From positions 16,239,501 to 16,303,500 of the forward strand of contig JAWUZG010000036.1 in the NCBI GenBank assembly GCA_036785705.1: a stretch of 64,000 nucleotides of DNA, read 5' to 3'. Numbering within the stretch: position 1 is the stretch's first letter; each line of letters starts with the position of its first letter. Shown piece after piece: positions 10,801-24,100 of the stretch. The notes beneath the pieces are model-generated. The model ran no database searches. It saw only the letters and a program-made list of their open reading frames with translations, and had not been told where the DNA came from. The position numbers and the translations under genes are program-made. The stretch is from Acanthornis magna. Its lineage: Eukaryota > Chordata > Aves > Passeriformes > Acanthizidae.

Positions 10801-13082
10801 GTAGTTATAGTTTATGCGTTGTTCTGTCCCCTCTCTTGCATCTGCTGCCACGCCAAGTTCTACAGACAACTTCTGTTCATTTGTGTGTTTTGTGGTTGGT
10901 GGTTTCCTTTGTGCTACACTGAGCTCATGTATGTGCAAGTTTTCACTCCTTGGATGCCTGCTTGTTTTTGTGGTTTTGTTCCTTTGTTTCCCTTTTTTGT
11001 ACGCTTTCTTCCTCATGACATTCCAAGCGTTGGCAGTTTGTATCCTGTCTATTTGGGTATGCTTTCCCTGTTTATGCCACCACATCTTCTGGCAGCAGCT
11101 CCTTGGTTTATCCTGTATTTGCTCTGTCTTCAAATGGAAGATTGTGCACTAGACTTGCCTGAGTCTCCGTGGAGTTACATGGCTGCTTTTGTCCTTTTCC
11201 TTTGAATGCCACTGCCGTTCATCCTGTTTAGGAATCTAGCAAAAACTGCTTCACTTTTATAGCTGCTCCTTGCTTAAGTCAGTCCTTTTGCCTACATTGT
11301 AATTTGATCAATCTCTTGTTCTCTCTTATTTTGAGTACTCAAGAAATAGATTATTGGTTTATACCTCTGGGGAGCTGAGTGCTTTTTGAGTGTTTTTAAG
11401 ATTTTGGATGGAGCCTCCCCGTCTGCCATTGCTGGATGCTGCTGATGCAGGTGATGGCATTTCCCACCATCTAATACTACATCTAGTTCTCAATTTTACT
11501 TTCTCTTTTTTTAGCCAGCCTCTCGTAATCTTTTAGTGGTTCCATCACAACCAAAAGAAAATTGTTTTGCAAGGAATTGGTAAATTCATCCCTTTTTTGA
11601 AAGCATCTGCTTGGGAATGGGATATTGGTCACAATCACAAGATTTTTTTCTTCATTTGAGGAGTATGGCTTTCACTGTTGGGAGCACTTCAGAAGCTTTT
11701 TCTATCCCTGATTTGTGTACTCTGTTGGGAAGTCTTCTGTCACTGTCAGCTACATTTCACTGAAAAAATGGCTACACCTGAGTAAAGACCATAGTACCCT
11801 TCTCCCTCAGCCGAGGGACTGAGTGCCAAATTGCTGTAGCTTTATAAAGAGGATGAATAATGATAGCACCATTTTCTCTCAGGACAAAATCTACAGGGAA
11901 AATTGCAGATGTTATTCCAAACACTACAGTATGCTCCAGCCTTCTCAAGCTGTGCAGTTCTATGCTGTCAGTATGTAACAATGCCTCACAAGGAAATGGT
12001 TTTGTCTCTGCCTACAATATAGTCCATGCACCAGCTATCTGCACTGTTTATATTACAAATATGGGGGACAACATGACACAACAAGTCTATCCATGGTGCT
12101 GTGTTAGAAGTATTATGCGTTGTGCTTTTTTATGCGCTATGCATAATAAAAAAACAGTATAAAGTGCATCTGTCTGATGGGGGGGTGGGGGAGCCAAAGG
12201 CAGAGAGCCTTCTGTAAGAAGTACTTCCCACTTTGTTTGAAATTCTTCCATTCCCAGTGCAAAAATGTGTCTTACAGAAATAATTTCCCAAAACTCTGTG
12301 TTAAACCATGTTGTCATCAGAGTAATGTAGTCACAGACTGGTAATCAGGGAATTCCTCCTACTTTTTGTCTGAATAGCAAAACATTAATGTTGACATGCT
12401 ACCACACTAATGTGGTGACATTACAGAAATACTGGGTGTGATTAGCGATTTCACAACACACAATTCCTTGTGCTTTGGCCCTGGACTGTTGGAGTGCTGC
12501 TGGTCCACTAAGGCAGCAGGCTCAGGCGTGTGAAGAAATGAGACAGGTTCAATGGAATGAACATCTTAGAGCTTCTCAGAGAAACTTTCTGTTCTTCTGT
12601 CTGTTTGAAATCTCTAAACACCAGCAATCTCCTGTGCCCTCTGCATGCAACTTTTCTGATAGCACCCATTTTCTCGTTGGGCTGGACTCCTTGGCCTCGG
12701 GCAGCAGCCCTAACCTTTCAGCTAGACAAGACCATGATCTGGTGTAACCTTGCTGGCTGCTAGCGAGCCAACCCCTTGGGCAGGCTTCCAGCACACCACC
12801 TGAGGCTGGTGAGCAGATAAGCATGTTTGTGGGAGACTGCAGTGTACAGCAACCCGTTCCAGCAGACAGGTTTCTTGGGCTGGTTAGTGTTTGGCTTAAG
12901 TTATTGTTTTTTTGGTTATTTATGTCATGGCACTGTTGGCAGAGCTGCTCAGGAAGTAGAAAGTAGGAAAACAGCTTCCCACCAGCCTCCATGACCCTTG
13001 TCAGACCAAGAAGTACATGGAAGGAAACCTTGCCTAGCCTACAAACACTGTTCACCTCATGCTGGAGACTCTTGACACTCAC
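10801..13082. other. Non-coding sequence after CR1
   Basis: I see no gene. Overlapping frames at 10789-11205 are on both strands and T/C-rich; none looks like a protein family. A short G-rich run lies near 12179-12191. The minus-strand frame that starts at 13253 stays open down to 12576 but has no recognisable domain in this part. Confidence 0.45.
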
Positions 13083-13235
13083 CCTATGCCCAACAGCAGG
13101 AAAAAGTATTGTGATATGCGGGACATGCACTTCTATGCCTGTAAGATTTTCTGCATAGTCTATAGTCTTGATAAGAAGTGCCAAGAAAATTATAATAATC
13201 CCTACTGCTTTTAGATATTGATCCCTCAAACTACC
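13083..13235 (-). other. Candidate exon with membrane segment, unknown gene
   Basis: On the minus strand a strong acceptor (TTATTTTCTTCACAG, ending at 13236) precedes 153 nt that is open in one frame and ends at AGG/GTGAGT, a near-perfect donor at 13082-13077. Entry and exit are both phase 0, so the exon would be 51 codons. The peptide begins GSLRDQYLKA and continues with a hydrophobic stretch, VGIIIIFLALLI, that could span a membrane, then YAENLTG with a possible N-glycosylation site. It lies in the longest open frame of the window (12576-13253, 225 codons), whose remainder past the donor looks less protein-like. I do not recognise the protein. Matching acceptor, donor, phase and hydrophobicity make it the best splice-based candidate here. 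Confidence 0.3.
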
Positions 13236-16200
13236 CTGTGAAGAAAATAACAATTACTGTAAAGAATATTGCAGATTACAGCTAAGCCTCAGGAGCTTCA
13301 GCTGGAGACTGGGAGACGGGCTTATCTTCTGACTCATAACCCAAACAAGCTCCTGAATGTGCATTGTACATGGGAATAGATGAGAATGCTCTGGAGGAAC
13401 AGAGCCAGTAAGAACAGTACTGAAAGTAGATAAGGTCAGACCAATTCTGGTAATAAAGGCTAATTAGTAAATCAGCAATGGAGTGTTTCAATAGCATTGG
13501 CTGCATTGCATCAGAAAAAGGAAAGACAGAGTGTACCAAGTGTCTGAGGGGATGCCCAAAGGGATGAAGTCAGCACACTGAAGAATTACCACTACTTAAC
13601 CATTGAAGGGCCATATATGAGACCCATGATTTTATTCACTCAGCATTTTTCCAACACTGGAGACCAAAAACACTCTGTGTGGAAAGGGAGGTGCTGAATG
13701 ATATATTTTCAGCATGAAAAGGACGCAGTTGGTCTTAGAATCGGGTTTAGATTTAAAGCTAATGTTCCAGAAAAAGCTCTAGCTTCACTCGAAAAAGGTT
13801 TTCAAGGCAGAAGTGACAGGTCATTTAAGTGTTGAAAATGTATAATACCATGTTATGTTGCAATGAAGAGGAGAAATATTAATGTCATGATCTGGGCCAA
13901 GCATCAACATACAAGTCATAGCATAGGTCCACATCAGATTTGGCATCAAACATCATTGAGAGTAAAAATGCAGTACTATAAGAGTATTTCAACAAAAACA
14001 AAAGTGAACAAAGGAATAATTAATGAGAGTATATTTTTTATGTTTGCCTTTGTGTGTCAACAGCCCTGACTTCTCAGTGAGAAGGAATAGGACTGAAAAT
14101 AGCAACATTTCTTTTGCATCAGAGTGCAGTGGCATTTTTATGAAGGCCTCGAATGTTAGCGTTCCTGTGGGGGCTGAGATGCAGCTGCTCAGACCTGTGG
14201 CTGTAAAGAATGAAAGACTATGCTTTGTCTTCAGTCAAAGGGGTGACTCTTCAGCACCTGTGCAGTGGAGACCTCAGTGAGGAGAGCTGATTCTCGGTGA
14301 CACAGACTGCTGAGAGAGCTTCAGCACTGCAGGCATGAGGGTGGTCACAGTGTCATGTCGATACTCCATGCCATGGGACTGCCAGCCCAAAGAAAAGGGT
14401 GACTCTTCTCGTCATTGCCGGTGGCATGATAGCTACATAGCTTCTAGATGAGGACCTCAGTGATCCAGCAAAGCTCTGCCCTAATGAATAGTTTAAAAAT
14501 ATCCCTTGTCCTGGGAATTTCTATTTCTTTTTCATCAAAAATGCAGGCTAGAAAACTGTGCAGACTAGGGAGACTAGAATGAGTGAAGAACAATGAAATG
14601 GTGAGATTACGTAGGGCAAAGCCCTCTCAGTGACAACAGGTGGAAGTGACAGGATTTCAAAGCATCCTTTTCAAAGCTTTGTCATTGTAGGGTTTTGGGT
14701 TTTTTTGGTTTTTTTGCTTTTATTAACACCCAGGTAACACCAATTATTAACTGACAGATTAAATAAGGAAGCTTTTGTTTAAAAATCCAGTCTTCACTGC
14801 ATTTCACTCAAACTGCTAAATACTCCTGAGACTTCCTCTTCTGCTCCAGGAAACCCAGAAGACCAGAATGTCACTTCCAGTAGATATAATTCAGACCTAT
14901 TTTTGGCTGCCTCCTGTCTGTCCTTCCCCTCTACCTGCCAATAACAATGCAACAAAACATGGCCTCTCTTCCAAAATTGATAATGCTCTTCAGACCAATC
15001 TAAATCAAATAGATGTTATCTACAGCAGTCTTGGTGTGCATTTTTTGTTACAAAATGGGAAATGGTCAAACCCATATTTAATAGAGGAACGTGAATTTGG
15101 AAGGATTATTTTACAGTATTGATATGATGTTGATCTATAGCAGTGTTGGAAATGAGATGGCTTTTTGATTAAAGGCTTTTGGGGAAAAATTGGTGATTTA
15201 TTGACTTGTGAACACTGTCCTAATCTCAGGAGTCCAAACAACTCATGTAGAGAAAAGGTGTCATTCCCATATTGCTGGGTGAAAGCTGAGATCTTGATGA
15301 GAGAGGCTTTCTTCCGGAGCATCCAGGAACGAGGGTATTTATTGTTGGGGCACAGTTGGCCTAGACAGCTGCCGGGTCCCAGCTGTGATGGGTGCTCCCC
15401 CCAGACTCATATTCATTCCAGCTGTAAGCACATCCTCTTCTTGGGCCCTTATAAGGAGGTGCTCAGCAACATGTGAAGGCAGACGATGTGGTGACCACTG
15501 CCTCTTCCATCTTTCCGCATTTTTGGAGTTTAGTAGGCTCAGAGTATATGTGTGACAATGAGTTGCAAAGTTAATTAAGTAGGAGGCTGCACATTTTGTG
15601 AATTCCAGTAAGACTCAGTCATAAGTTACTCCCTGGACAGCACTATCCTTTGTATGTCTACCTGCCAGAAAAAAATACGTTCAAATTTAGAATCTTTTAT
15701 TGGAATATCAGATTCAGAAGAACCTGCCCTGTCAAGTGACAAGCTGTGAGGAATAGCGGTGCCTTGCAATTGAGTTCTGGTGCTTACAGAGACATTTAGG
15801 CTAAATCTATGCAGCCTTTTTGAGCCATGAAGGGAGCCTCCCATCAGCTGGTGAGGGATGACTCACACTCACGCTCTTTATAATCAACCCCCCTGGAGCA
15901 GAGCCACTGCAGCAAAACTCTGAACAAACCTTGTCGAGGTCCTAGTCCCGGAGCCCTTCACACTCATTCACCAGTGAGCCCTGGAGTGTCACTCCTCATC
16001 ATCTGTGTTGCGCTCCGCAGGGGCCACAGCACAGCACACCAAAGGAGGCAGCATGCCTTCATCCTTGCTCCCTGACAAAGCTGACCCTCGACTATTTCCT
16101 GCCCCACTTGCACCCACACCTGCTTGCAAGATGATGGCAGAAGACCGTCACTGGGTTTGCCTCAGCCTGGGAGAGCCCAGCTGAGGTGGGGCAGGCCTAA

Positions 16201-17594
16201 GGGACAGCATGATCAGATAAGGTATGACTGTGGCTCCCAGATCTCCAGACGTCGCTTGCTTTTAGCTTTCCTTAATACATCCCTGCTTAGTAAACAATCT
16301 CAGTTTTGATTGCAACCTATGATGGTCTTTTCCCTGTATGGGGAAGATTTGGGGTTATGTGCACCACTGTCTGGTACTGTTGGGACTAACCATGGGAAAT
16401 TGCCAGCCTAGGATGCAAAATTTAGAAGGATGGAACGCCACCTCAAAGGTGACTGGGTGGGAACTGGGAGCCTCCCTTGAGCAACATAGGGAGCATCTAA
16501 AAAGTCACATTTCATTTAAAAGTCACTCCCATAGAAAATTTGTCAGACAATGCAGCCTAAATGGACAGAAAACTTAATGGATATAAAGATAGAAAAAATA
16601 CTGTGTGGTCACACAGGTGATAGATGTTTACAATGCCCCTCTGAAGAGTCTGTACATTCACATGGCCCACATCGCACAGTAAGGGTTACCCATTTTTGGG
16701 GAGGAGCTGCTGACAAGCTCCATGTTCATGCTGCAGTTGAAGGGCCATAGCAGGGCAGTGATAAGTGATTTATACAAGCCCAGTGACAAGGACCGCCCAG
16801 GGACCTGCCTCTGGGGTGGGAGGCAAGTGTCATTGCCATCTGTGCAGGTGTAGCTGCCCTAGCAAGAAATAAGCCCCAAGTCGGGCTCACCCAGCATCAG
16901 CTCTCATCTGCTCCCAGAGGTTTGGTTTCCCTCTGGAACACCATCTTATCAGTCAGGAGGGAAAAAGAGGGAGCACTTCCTCTGGTTCTTTGTCTTTAGC
17001 GCTGAGAGTGGAGGACATGGAGAAGGCAGCTGGACTCCTTGGTCTGTTGGGCTTGAGACAGAGCCTCAGGGCCAGACCAGAGGGACATTGAACCCAGTAC
17101 AGGAACAGTGGGACTGTGATCTCCTCACCAAAAACTCAGTGCTGCTTGAACATTTATGTGATCATGCACTGAATCTTTTGGTGGAAAAAGTTACATTAAA
17201 CTTCTGAAATGCTCATCACAGTGGTTGTACCTTGTGCCAAGCTGCTCTGCCATCTTGTGGGAGCTGCTGGAGTCCTGAGGGCATCTGGGATGCCTTTGAG
17301 CTCTTCAGCCCCAGCTCACCCCTCTGTGCCCCTGCAACATGTTGGCTGTTGTTAGTACAGCAGTTCAGGAGAAGACAGATGTGTTTAAGGAAGGAGTCTT
17401 GATAACCCACAAGCACAGAATTTTTCTCTCAGGAAAGGAGTGGTGTCTCATGCATCCATAGGATGTGGGGGAACCCATGACATAACACAGATAATGTTGA
17501 AAGAATGGTGGGCAGAGCACTGATCCCCTCCACAGCTCCACTTCCACATTGGCTGTGTAAGCAGATCCTGGAGCAAAGCTCTCACCCTACAAAG
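13236..17594. other. Unannotated sequence
   Basis: No gene or named repeat is visible. T-rich runs occur near 14697-14722. The stretch 15850-16320 is somewhat more GC-rich than its surroundings but has no long frame and no repeat signature that I know. Confidence 0.45.
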
Positions 17595-17981
17595 ACCAGG
17601 TGAGAAAGCTGCGTCTCTTCAACCTGGAGAACAGCATGGAGACCTCATAACAACCTTCCAATATCTGAAGGGACCTACAGGAAAGACAGAGAGGGGCTTT
17701 TTGTCAGGAACTGTAGTGATAGGACAAGGAGTAATGTGTACAAACTGAAAGAGAGATAATTTATGTTACATATTAGGAAGAAATTTTTCATTGTAAGGGT
17801 GATGAGACACTGGAACAGGTTGCCCAGGGAGGTTGTGGATGCTCCAAACATGGCAGTGTTCAGGTTAGGTAAGGCTTTGAGTAATTTGAGGGAGGCGCTC
17901 CTGCCCATGGTGGGAGGGTTGGGACTAGATGACCTTTAAGGTCCATCACAACCCCTTAAGATCCTATGATTCTATGATTCT
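17595..17981 (+). mobile_element. CR1 LINE 3' fragment
   Basis: The sequence follows the CR1 end of ORF2 and 3' UTR. CTCTTCAACCTGGAGAACAG at about 17617 matches the usual LFSLEKR coding end. It is followed by the GAAGAAATTTTTCATTGTAA block, TGGAACAGGTTGCCCAGGGA, and a clean octamer tail CCTATGATTCTATGATTCTG ending at about 17981. Most of the element is missing at the 5' end, and the remaining coding part has stops. Confidence 0.95.
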
Positions 17982-18932
17982 GTTCATGAGCTCTGGATTT
18001 CCTCTTGAGAGGAATTAGTCGGTCCATGACTCGAAACTCAGGAGTCAACTAGCATAATGGCAGGACTGAAGAAGCCAGGGTCCACAGGAACCCATGGAGA
18101 AGTGCCTTTAGTATCCATCCTCCTGCTTGAAAATCTGCAGTCTCTAGTCTCTCACAAGCTAACAATGCCTTAATTGGAAAAAAGTTTAGCTATTCCTGCT
18201 TTGAACATTCTTGTGTGAGGAGTGGGATGGAAATATGCCTTTTAACAGTCATCCCAAGACAATGCACATATATGGTCTCCTTGTCCTGGTGAGTTAGAGA
18301 AAGAGCTGCTCCGCTCTGTGCTCTGCGCTCAGCTGGGGATTTCCAGGAGGGTGAGAGCTTTCCTTCCTCTCTCTGGTGAGTGCCCCTGGTGAGTTCATGA
18401 GTTCCCCCTTACTGAGCTGCAGTCCTGCCCATTGGAAGCAAGGACACTCATTATGCTCCTCCACACCTCTGAGTGCTGCTGCAGTGTTTCAGCAGAGCTC
18501 ACCAAATAACTGTCCAGGCTTTCTGGAACCTGATTGAATTCCCAGAAATCCAGGCAGCTGGCACAGCATGACTAAACATGCCACTAACCACAGACTCTCC
18601 CCAGACCCACTTCCCATCTCCCGCTCCTTACTTTCTCATAATTAATCCCCCTGTCTAATTTTTTCCCATTGTTTCACTCACAGTTAAGAGCTTCTCAATA
18701 GCTGTACCTGATGGCTATGCAATGCTACACAGCAAGCTGCTTTTCTCCCACATCAACTAAAACAGGCAACAGGCTCCTCCATTCAACAAACCATTTTCTG
18801 ACACTATACTCTAGGCTGTATTTGTTATATTGGACAATATTATTTAGAACCGCATGCTTCATGTGCCAACAATTACAGTTTAAAACAAAGCAAGTACAAG
18901 GTAATCAAGTGCAAGAACAGTAACTTCTTTCC

Positions 18933-18951
18933 AAAAAAAAAAAAAAAAAAA
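18933..18951. repeat. Adenine homopolymer, 19 bases
   Basis: An uninterrupted A19 run. There is no AATAAA just upstream and no coding-like sequence before it, so it does not look like the tail of a retrocopy. Confidence 0.9.
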
Positions 18952-19983
18952 GAAAGCCTGGATAGAAAATTGTATTACTGATTAAGAGACCTGTAGTAAA
19001 ACTCAGCTGCTGGGTAGGAAATGCGGGTGGAATTTTCTGAGTCATTATTGAGCCAGTTTACCAACATGATTAGAAGGGATCGTAGCATTTTATCAAAACT
19101 GAGAGCTTGATCAGATAGTACTCATTAGTTTTGATGCATAAATGATAAATATTTTTTTAGGTGAAGTGAGTAGGCCTTTTTTAATTTACTTTCCCTCTCT
19201 TTCTGGGATAAGGCACATCTTAGCCTAGGTGGACTACAAATAAATTAAGGTGAAGTAGTGCATGCAACACCATTGTTACCTGCAGCAGGCACCTGCACAA
19301 CGTTCACCACAGGAAGGATATGAAGACAGAAACACTGTTCTCTGATGCACCCGAGCAGATACTGCATTACTGCAATCACTGTGAAGTGGCAAATATTATT
19401 TTAATGATGCCCAGCTTGGTAGTTTCCCAAGGGTGAAATCAATATCTTGATGGTTAAACTGAAGCTACCATTATATTACTGAGAACATATGTATGACCTC
19501 ATTGACAACACTCAGAACATTGAGCTGAGAGGGGACAACCTCCCTCTTGAAAGGCTGCAGACGTCCAAATCCATCTGCAATATAGAGAAGACGTGTTCAT
19601 TTAGCTAATGCTTGAAAACAGCAATAAAGTAGAGATAGCTAAATGTTCATTACAGGCGAGGCTCCTTCTGCTGCTTTTGAGCTTAAGCAGTAAAAGGTCA
19701 TACTATCTCTAATTGAATTGCTTTGTATTGTTCCAATCTACATAATGTATTGTTTACAAACAGAGCATCATCTTAAGCACTTTGTGCCATGTGGCCAAAC
19801 ATTGAAATTTTGTTTTTTGTTGCACTTGTGCATATTGTAATTAAGCAACTGTGGTATCAGAAAACTGTTGGTCCATTTAGAGATTTACCCTACTGTGACT
19901 GGACTGTTTGTTAGTGTATCACCATTTTGTAATCTTTTATTTCTAAAATATGAAACTTGGATAAAAAATTCAATAAACATTCG

Positions 19984-20075
19984 CCCCCCAAGTAAACACA
20001 CACCAAAACACACAAACAAAACCAAACAAACACACACAAGCACAAACATCAAACAAAACCCAAACCAAAAGAGCA
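19984..20075. repeat. A/C-rich low-complexity tract
   Basis: Over about 90 bases the + strand is almost only A and C, mixing CACACA, CAAACAAA and ACCAAA units with no fixed period. It follows a C run at 19984-19989. Frames through it on both strands are artefacts of composition. Confidence 0.85.
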
Positions 20076-21101
20076 AACCAGCACAACAGTCAGAAGGAAG
20101 AAAAAGTACTCAGACATGAAATTTGCAGCACACAAATCTTGTGAGGTTTTAAGAATAATCAGAATAATCAGTTTTGTTAGGAAACGTGAGAAGGTATAAA
20201 TGAGTATATGGAGAACTATTCCATAATTGCAGTTCTGTACCTTTATTGGCTGAATGGTGACTGGTCTGAAACCACAGCAACGCCACTACAGGTCTCACAT
20301 ACAGGACACAGTAGGTGTCATCCCTGGTTTGCTGAATTTGATTCAATTCACCTTCCAACCAAAATCATCCTCTGCAGGGTTAAGTTACAAACAACTGGCA
20401 GCAGAATACAGGTAAGCATGCAGGTGAACTTCCCTAAGATTTTTCATATGCAAACTTTTAATAAGAGCATTTCTAATGACAGGCAATATTTAAAGTGAGA
20501 ATATGGAAGTTGAAAGTGGAGCTGGTATGTGAAAAATACTTGTAACATTGTTTGAACTCCTGCATGTATTCAACCTTTGGCAATAGACATGAAACATCAA
20601 CCAAAAAATAATTTAAAGAAAATTTGTCTTCCATGTGACTTTACCACTGTATCATGCTTAAAATGCATGTTTTGTAAATAATTTGCATTGTCATCTACAA
20701 ACTTCTGTCTTCTTGACATCCAGTAGTTTCAGGTGTGGAAGGCAGCTCAGCCTATCTCAGTATGAACTTAAAATGCAAGTCACTCCAACTCAAAGACAAA
20801 CGCACTCCATCTGCAGGTGTGTGTTTGTGTACTTTGCTGAATGTTCATTACATATAAGTAGCTGCTTAATAATAGTAAAAATAATAATAATACAGAACTC
20901 CCATAGCACATACCAATGGTTATCTGAGGGGCAAAGAAAGCAAATATTGCGTTAAACTTTATGTGTGCAAAAACCAAACTGAATCATAGGATGACCACAG
21001 AAACTAGGAAAGATTATTTCATAGTATCTAGTTTACTTATGGGGTACAACTGATAAAAAGCTCAGAGGTTTTTTGTCGAAAGGATTTTTCCACTTGAAAA
21101 T

Positions 21102-21135
21102 GTCTTTCTTCTTTTTTTTCTTTTTTTTTTTTTTT
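21102..21135. repeat. T-rich tract
   Basis: Pyrimidine-rich tract ending in an uninterrupted T15 at 21121-21135. Simple low-complexity sequence. Confidence 0.85.
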
Positions 21136-24100
21136 CATAAAATGCATAAGTTCCAGGAAAATTCAGCAGGAGGAAAATAGTTTAAAAAAATTTATAATCT
21201 TTCAAATAATATTTTCAAGGCAGAATTTGTTTGGAATGCAACAAACTTGTTAACTGAAGATTTTAAGACTTTTTTACTGCTTTACTTCTGTATATCTTCA
21301 CAAGTCAGTAGTTGTACATACTCTTATGCAACAAAGCACACACACAAATAAAGTAAAAGATACATGATTTAGATAAAATAAACATTACAATAAAAATATT
21401 TAACTTAGGATTCACATGTTGGAGAAAATTTGAGCATACTTGTAGTTCTGAACAGAAAGAAAAATTAATTTTTATGTAGAAGTTTCTAAGAAAAAGCAGC
21501 TGAATTTCTATCACTCTCAGTTAAGCTGTTCCCAGAGGTCAGCACATTCACTAGCTCTTGCTTTGTTAGCATCACAAGCCCACACCGAGGAAAAGAGCAA
21601 TGTCTGAAATCTTGTTTGTGTTTGAAAATTCATGTATATTCAGTCACCTCTGACTTTCGTACTCACTTTCCACAAGCACTCACGTGCTTGAAGTGTTAGT
21701 GTCATGAATACTGAGGAACCAGATGGTCACACTAACCACCACTCACTTCTCTGTAAATGTTACAAAGATCAGTTACTACTGAAACACTTGTGAATAGGGA
21801 AATCATCTGAAAAACTGTGTTTCTTAGGACTCAGAGAGATTTTCTGTAGATGTGATGGCTTTATGCAGTTGGCAGTGTTTTGTGAGCTGTCTGGTCCCCA
21901 CAAAACAGCATGTGGGTTTGTTGGGCAATGACAAAATGATGGCTAACATGAGCTGAGTGGGCGTGGGTGACAGGCAATAAGTGTCTGCATGGAAATTTGG
22001 CACAAGTGTACCTGGCAAATCTACTGTAATTAATGTTAAAAAAAACCCATCAAACTGCTTAATTTGTGAGATTTGTATGGGCAGAAAAAATCTGAAAAGT
22101 CTTTTTCTCTCTCCCCCTCAGCTGAAGCCTCAGTACATTTCAACTACCATAGGGAGGAGAAATATTTTTATTGAAGTACAATAGTCACAGCTTGAACAAT
22201 CTGTTCTTGCTGTGTATTTGAAGTTTAGATTCTCTTCTCTGAAATTAGTGGATTAGAAAGTGGAACACCATGTATAAACCATATTTGATGTGAATAGTTT
22301 TGCAATGCTAAATAAGCCTATCAATTACTCCCTGGACAAAACAGCTGAAAGTAGTTTTCTGTATATTTCAGTTCTTGCAGTCTGCTCCATTATATATTGT
22401 TTCATTAAGCAATATGATTTCTGAGATCTTCATGTGTTAATAACTAGATGCAAGTAAAAAACCCACCACCACTGTAGTGGGTTGTCCCTGGTGCAGGAGC
22501 TGTAGCACCCATTTATGGCTATTACTTCCCTTACATTCATTTCCTACCTGTAATGTTGTGCAATGGCGTTGTAAATTTTTAACATGTAAGAGGTCAGGCT
22601 TGAAAATATCATGTCTCACAATGCTCAATGTGCCTTCCAATACATAATCATTCCTTTTGCATGCCAGAACCTCAATCTTTATCTTATTCAAGCTGCGCTG
22701 GTGTGATTTCATATACCTTTGTCAGGTGCATGTGTTTAGGAAAGAAAACACATAGTTGGCATTCTAGGGAGAAGGAGTATGTCTTGCAGCATAGCAGTGT
22801 CTCCAGCAGCTGTGATGGCTCTGTGGGCAGGGCTCATTGAAATCTATAGTAAACCAGTCAGCTCTCCTGGCAAGCATGATATGAGAGGGAGATACAGCCA
22901 CCAGACAAACTATATTTTTTTAAATACTTTTCCACATTGGAAGCAGACATATCAGACAAGTAAAACCTATCCGAACTGATGTGGACACCAACATAATACT
23001 GAACTATGCTATGGGAAATGCTCCCATAAGAGCTGTAAACAGTCACAAAACTATCCATTTCAGTGGTCTTATCCCACATAATGATTTTGGGCAGTAAAAA
23101 CACAAAATGCCTACCTTCTCACCATGCACAGATTCCCATCTCCAAAGGCAGAAACCATTGGTCAATAACAAGACAATGTACAGAAATCCCAAGAGTGATC
23201 CTGGTTTTGCTTCCCACTTGAGAAAAGTTATTATAATATTCGGGAAGATCCAATGTGGCAGGAGGAGAAGGGGCAAAATGCAGTGTTCATATTATTCTCT
23301 CACGTATGAGAGCTGGACTGAAAGGCTGAAATTTTTGTGCCCGCTGTTTCTTTACACTCTCTAGGGGCCATTGATTGACTCCTGACTTCAAGCCGATTTA
23401 TTCTAGGGGTATTTTTAATATACTTGCACTCTGATGCACCATACTCTGTGGACCATACCTATACTTTGTTCCTTACGGAACCTAAAATGTTCAAGGTAAT
23501 AATGCACTGCATCTAGGTAACACTGCTGCCTTTTTTTGTCTCTAAAATAAGGTACTTGCCAACTATCAAGCTTAAAAGGCTATTAGAACTAAACAAAAAA
23601 ATGAAAGGAGAATTTTGTTCACCCCTGTGAACAAAACCACCAAAACTACTGGACATGAGAGCATTACAAAGGGAAAAGCTGCTGATCAGTCTGCCCAGCT
23701 GCCCCAGTTACCAAAGGGTTCACAACAGGTTTCAAACCACAAACTTCAAATATAATTATACTGAGGTGTCAGCTTGACCGAGTCTTGATGTTTTGCTGCC
23801 CTGTTCGTAACTCCTCAGCTAAAAACAAAATCAGGCTTTATCAGATATTGAGAACAGTATATGGACAGAAAAACACAATAGAAGCATCAAATTTTCCTTG
23901 CCCCTAGCAAAATTCAATGGTAGGGTTAGGATTGAACGGAGAAGAAAAGGGAGGAAGATCAGGTACAGTTTTTATTTCCATACAGAATAATTCTGCTTCT
24001 TAGCAAATCAAGAAGGAAAGAATACAGTGGGAAAAAACCTCAAATCTATTGTTTAAAATTTGCTTCATCTGCTAATGCAGACTTTAGGACTTAATTTTCA

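Noticed and set aside
22122..22184. Possible terminal exon after a strong acceptor (CTCTCTCCCCCTCAG)
   Set aside because: Only about 20 codons before a stop and no supporting exon nearby.
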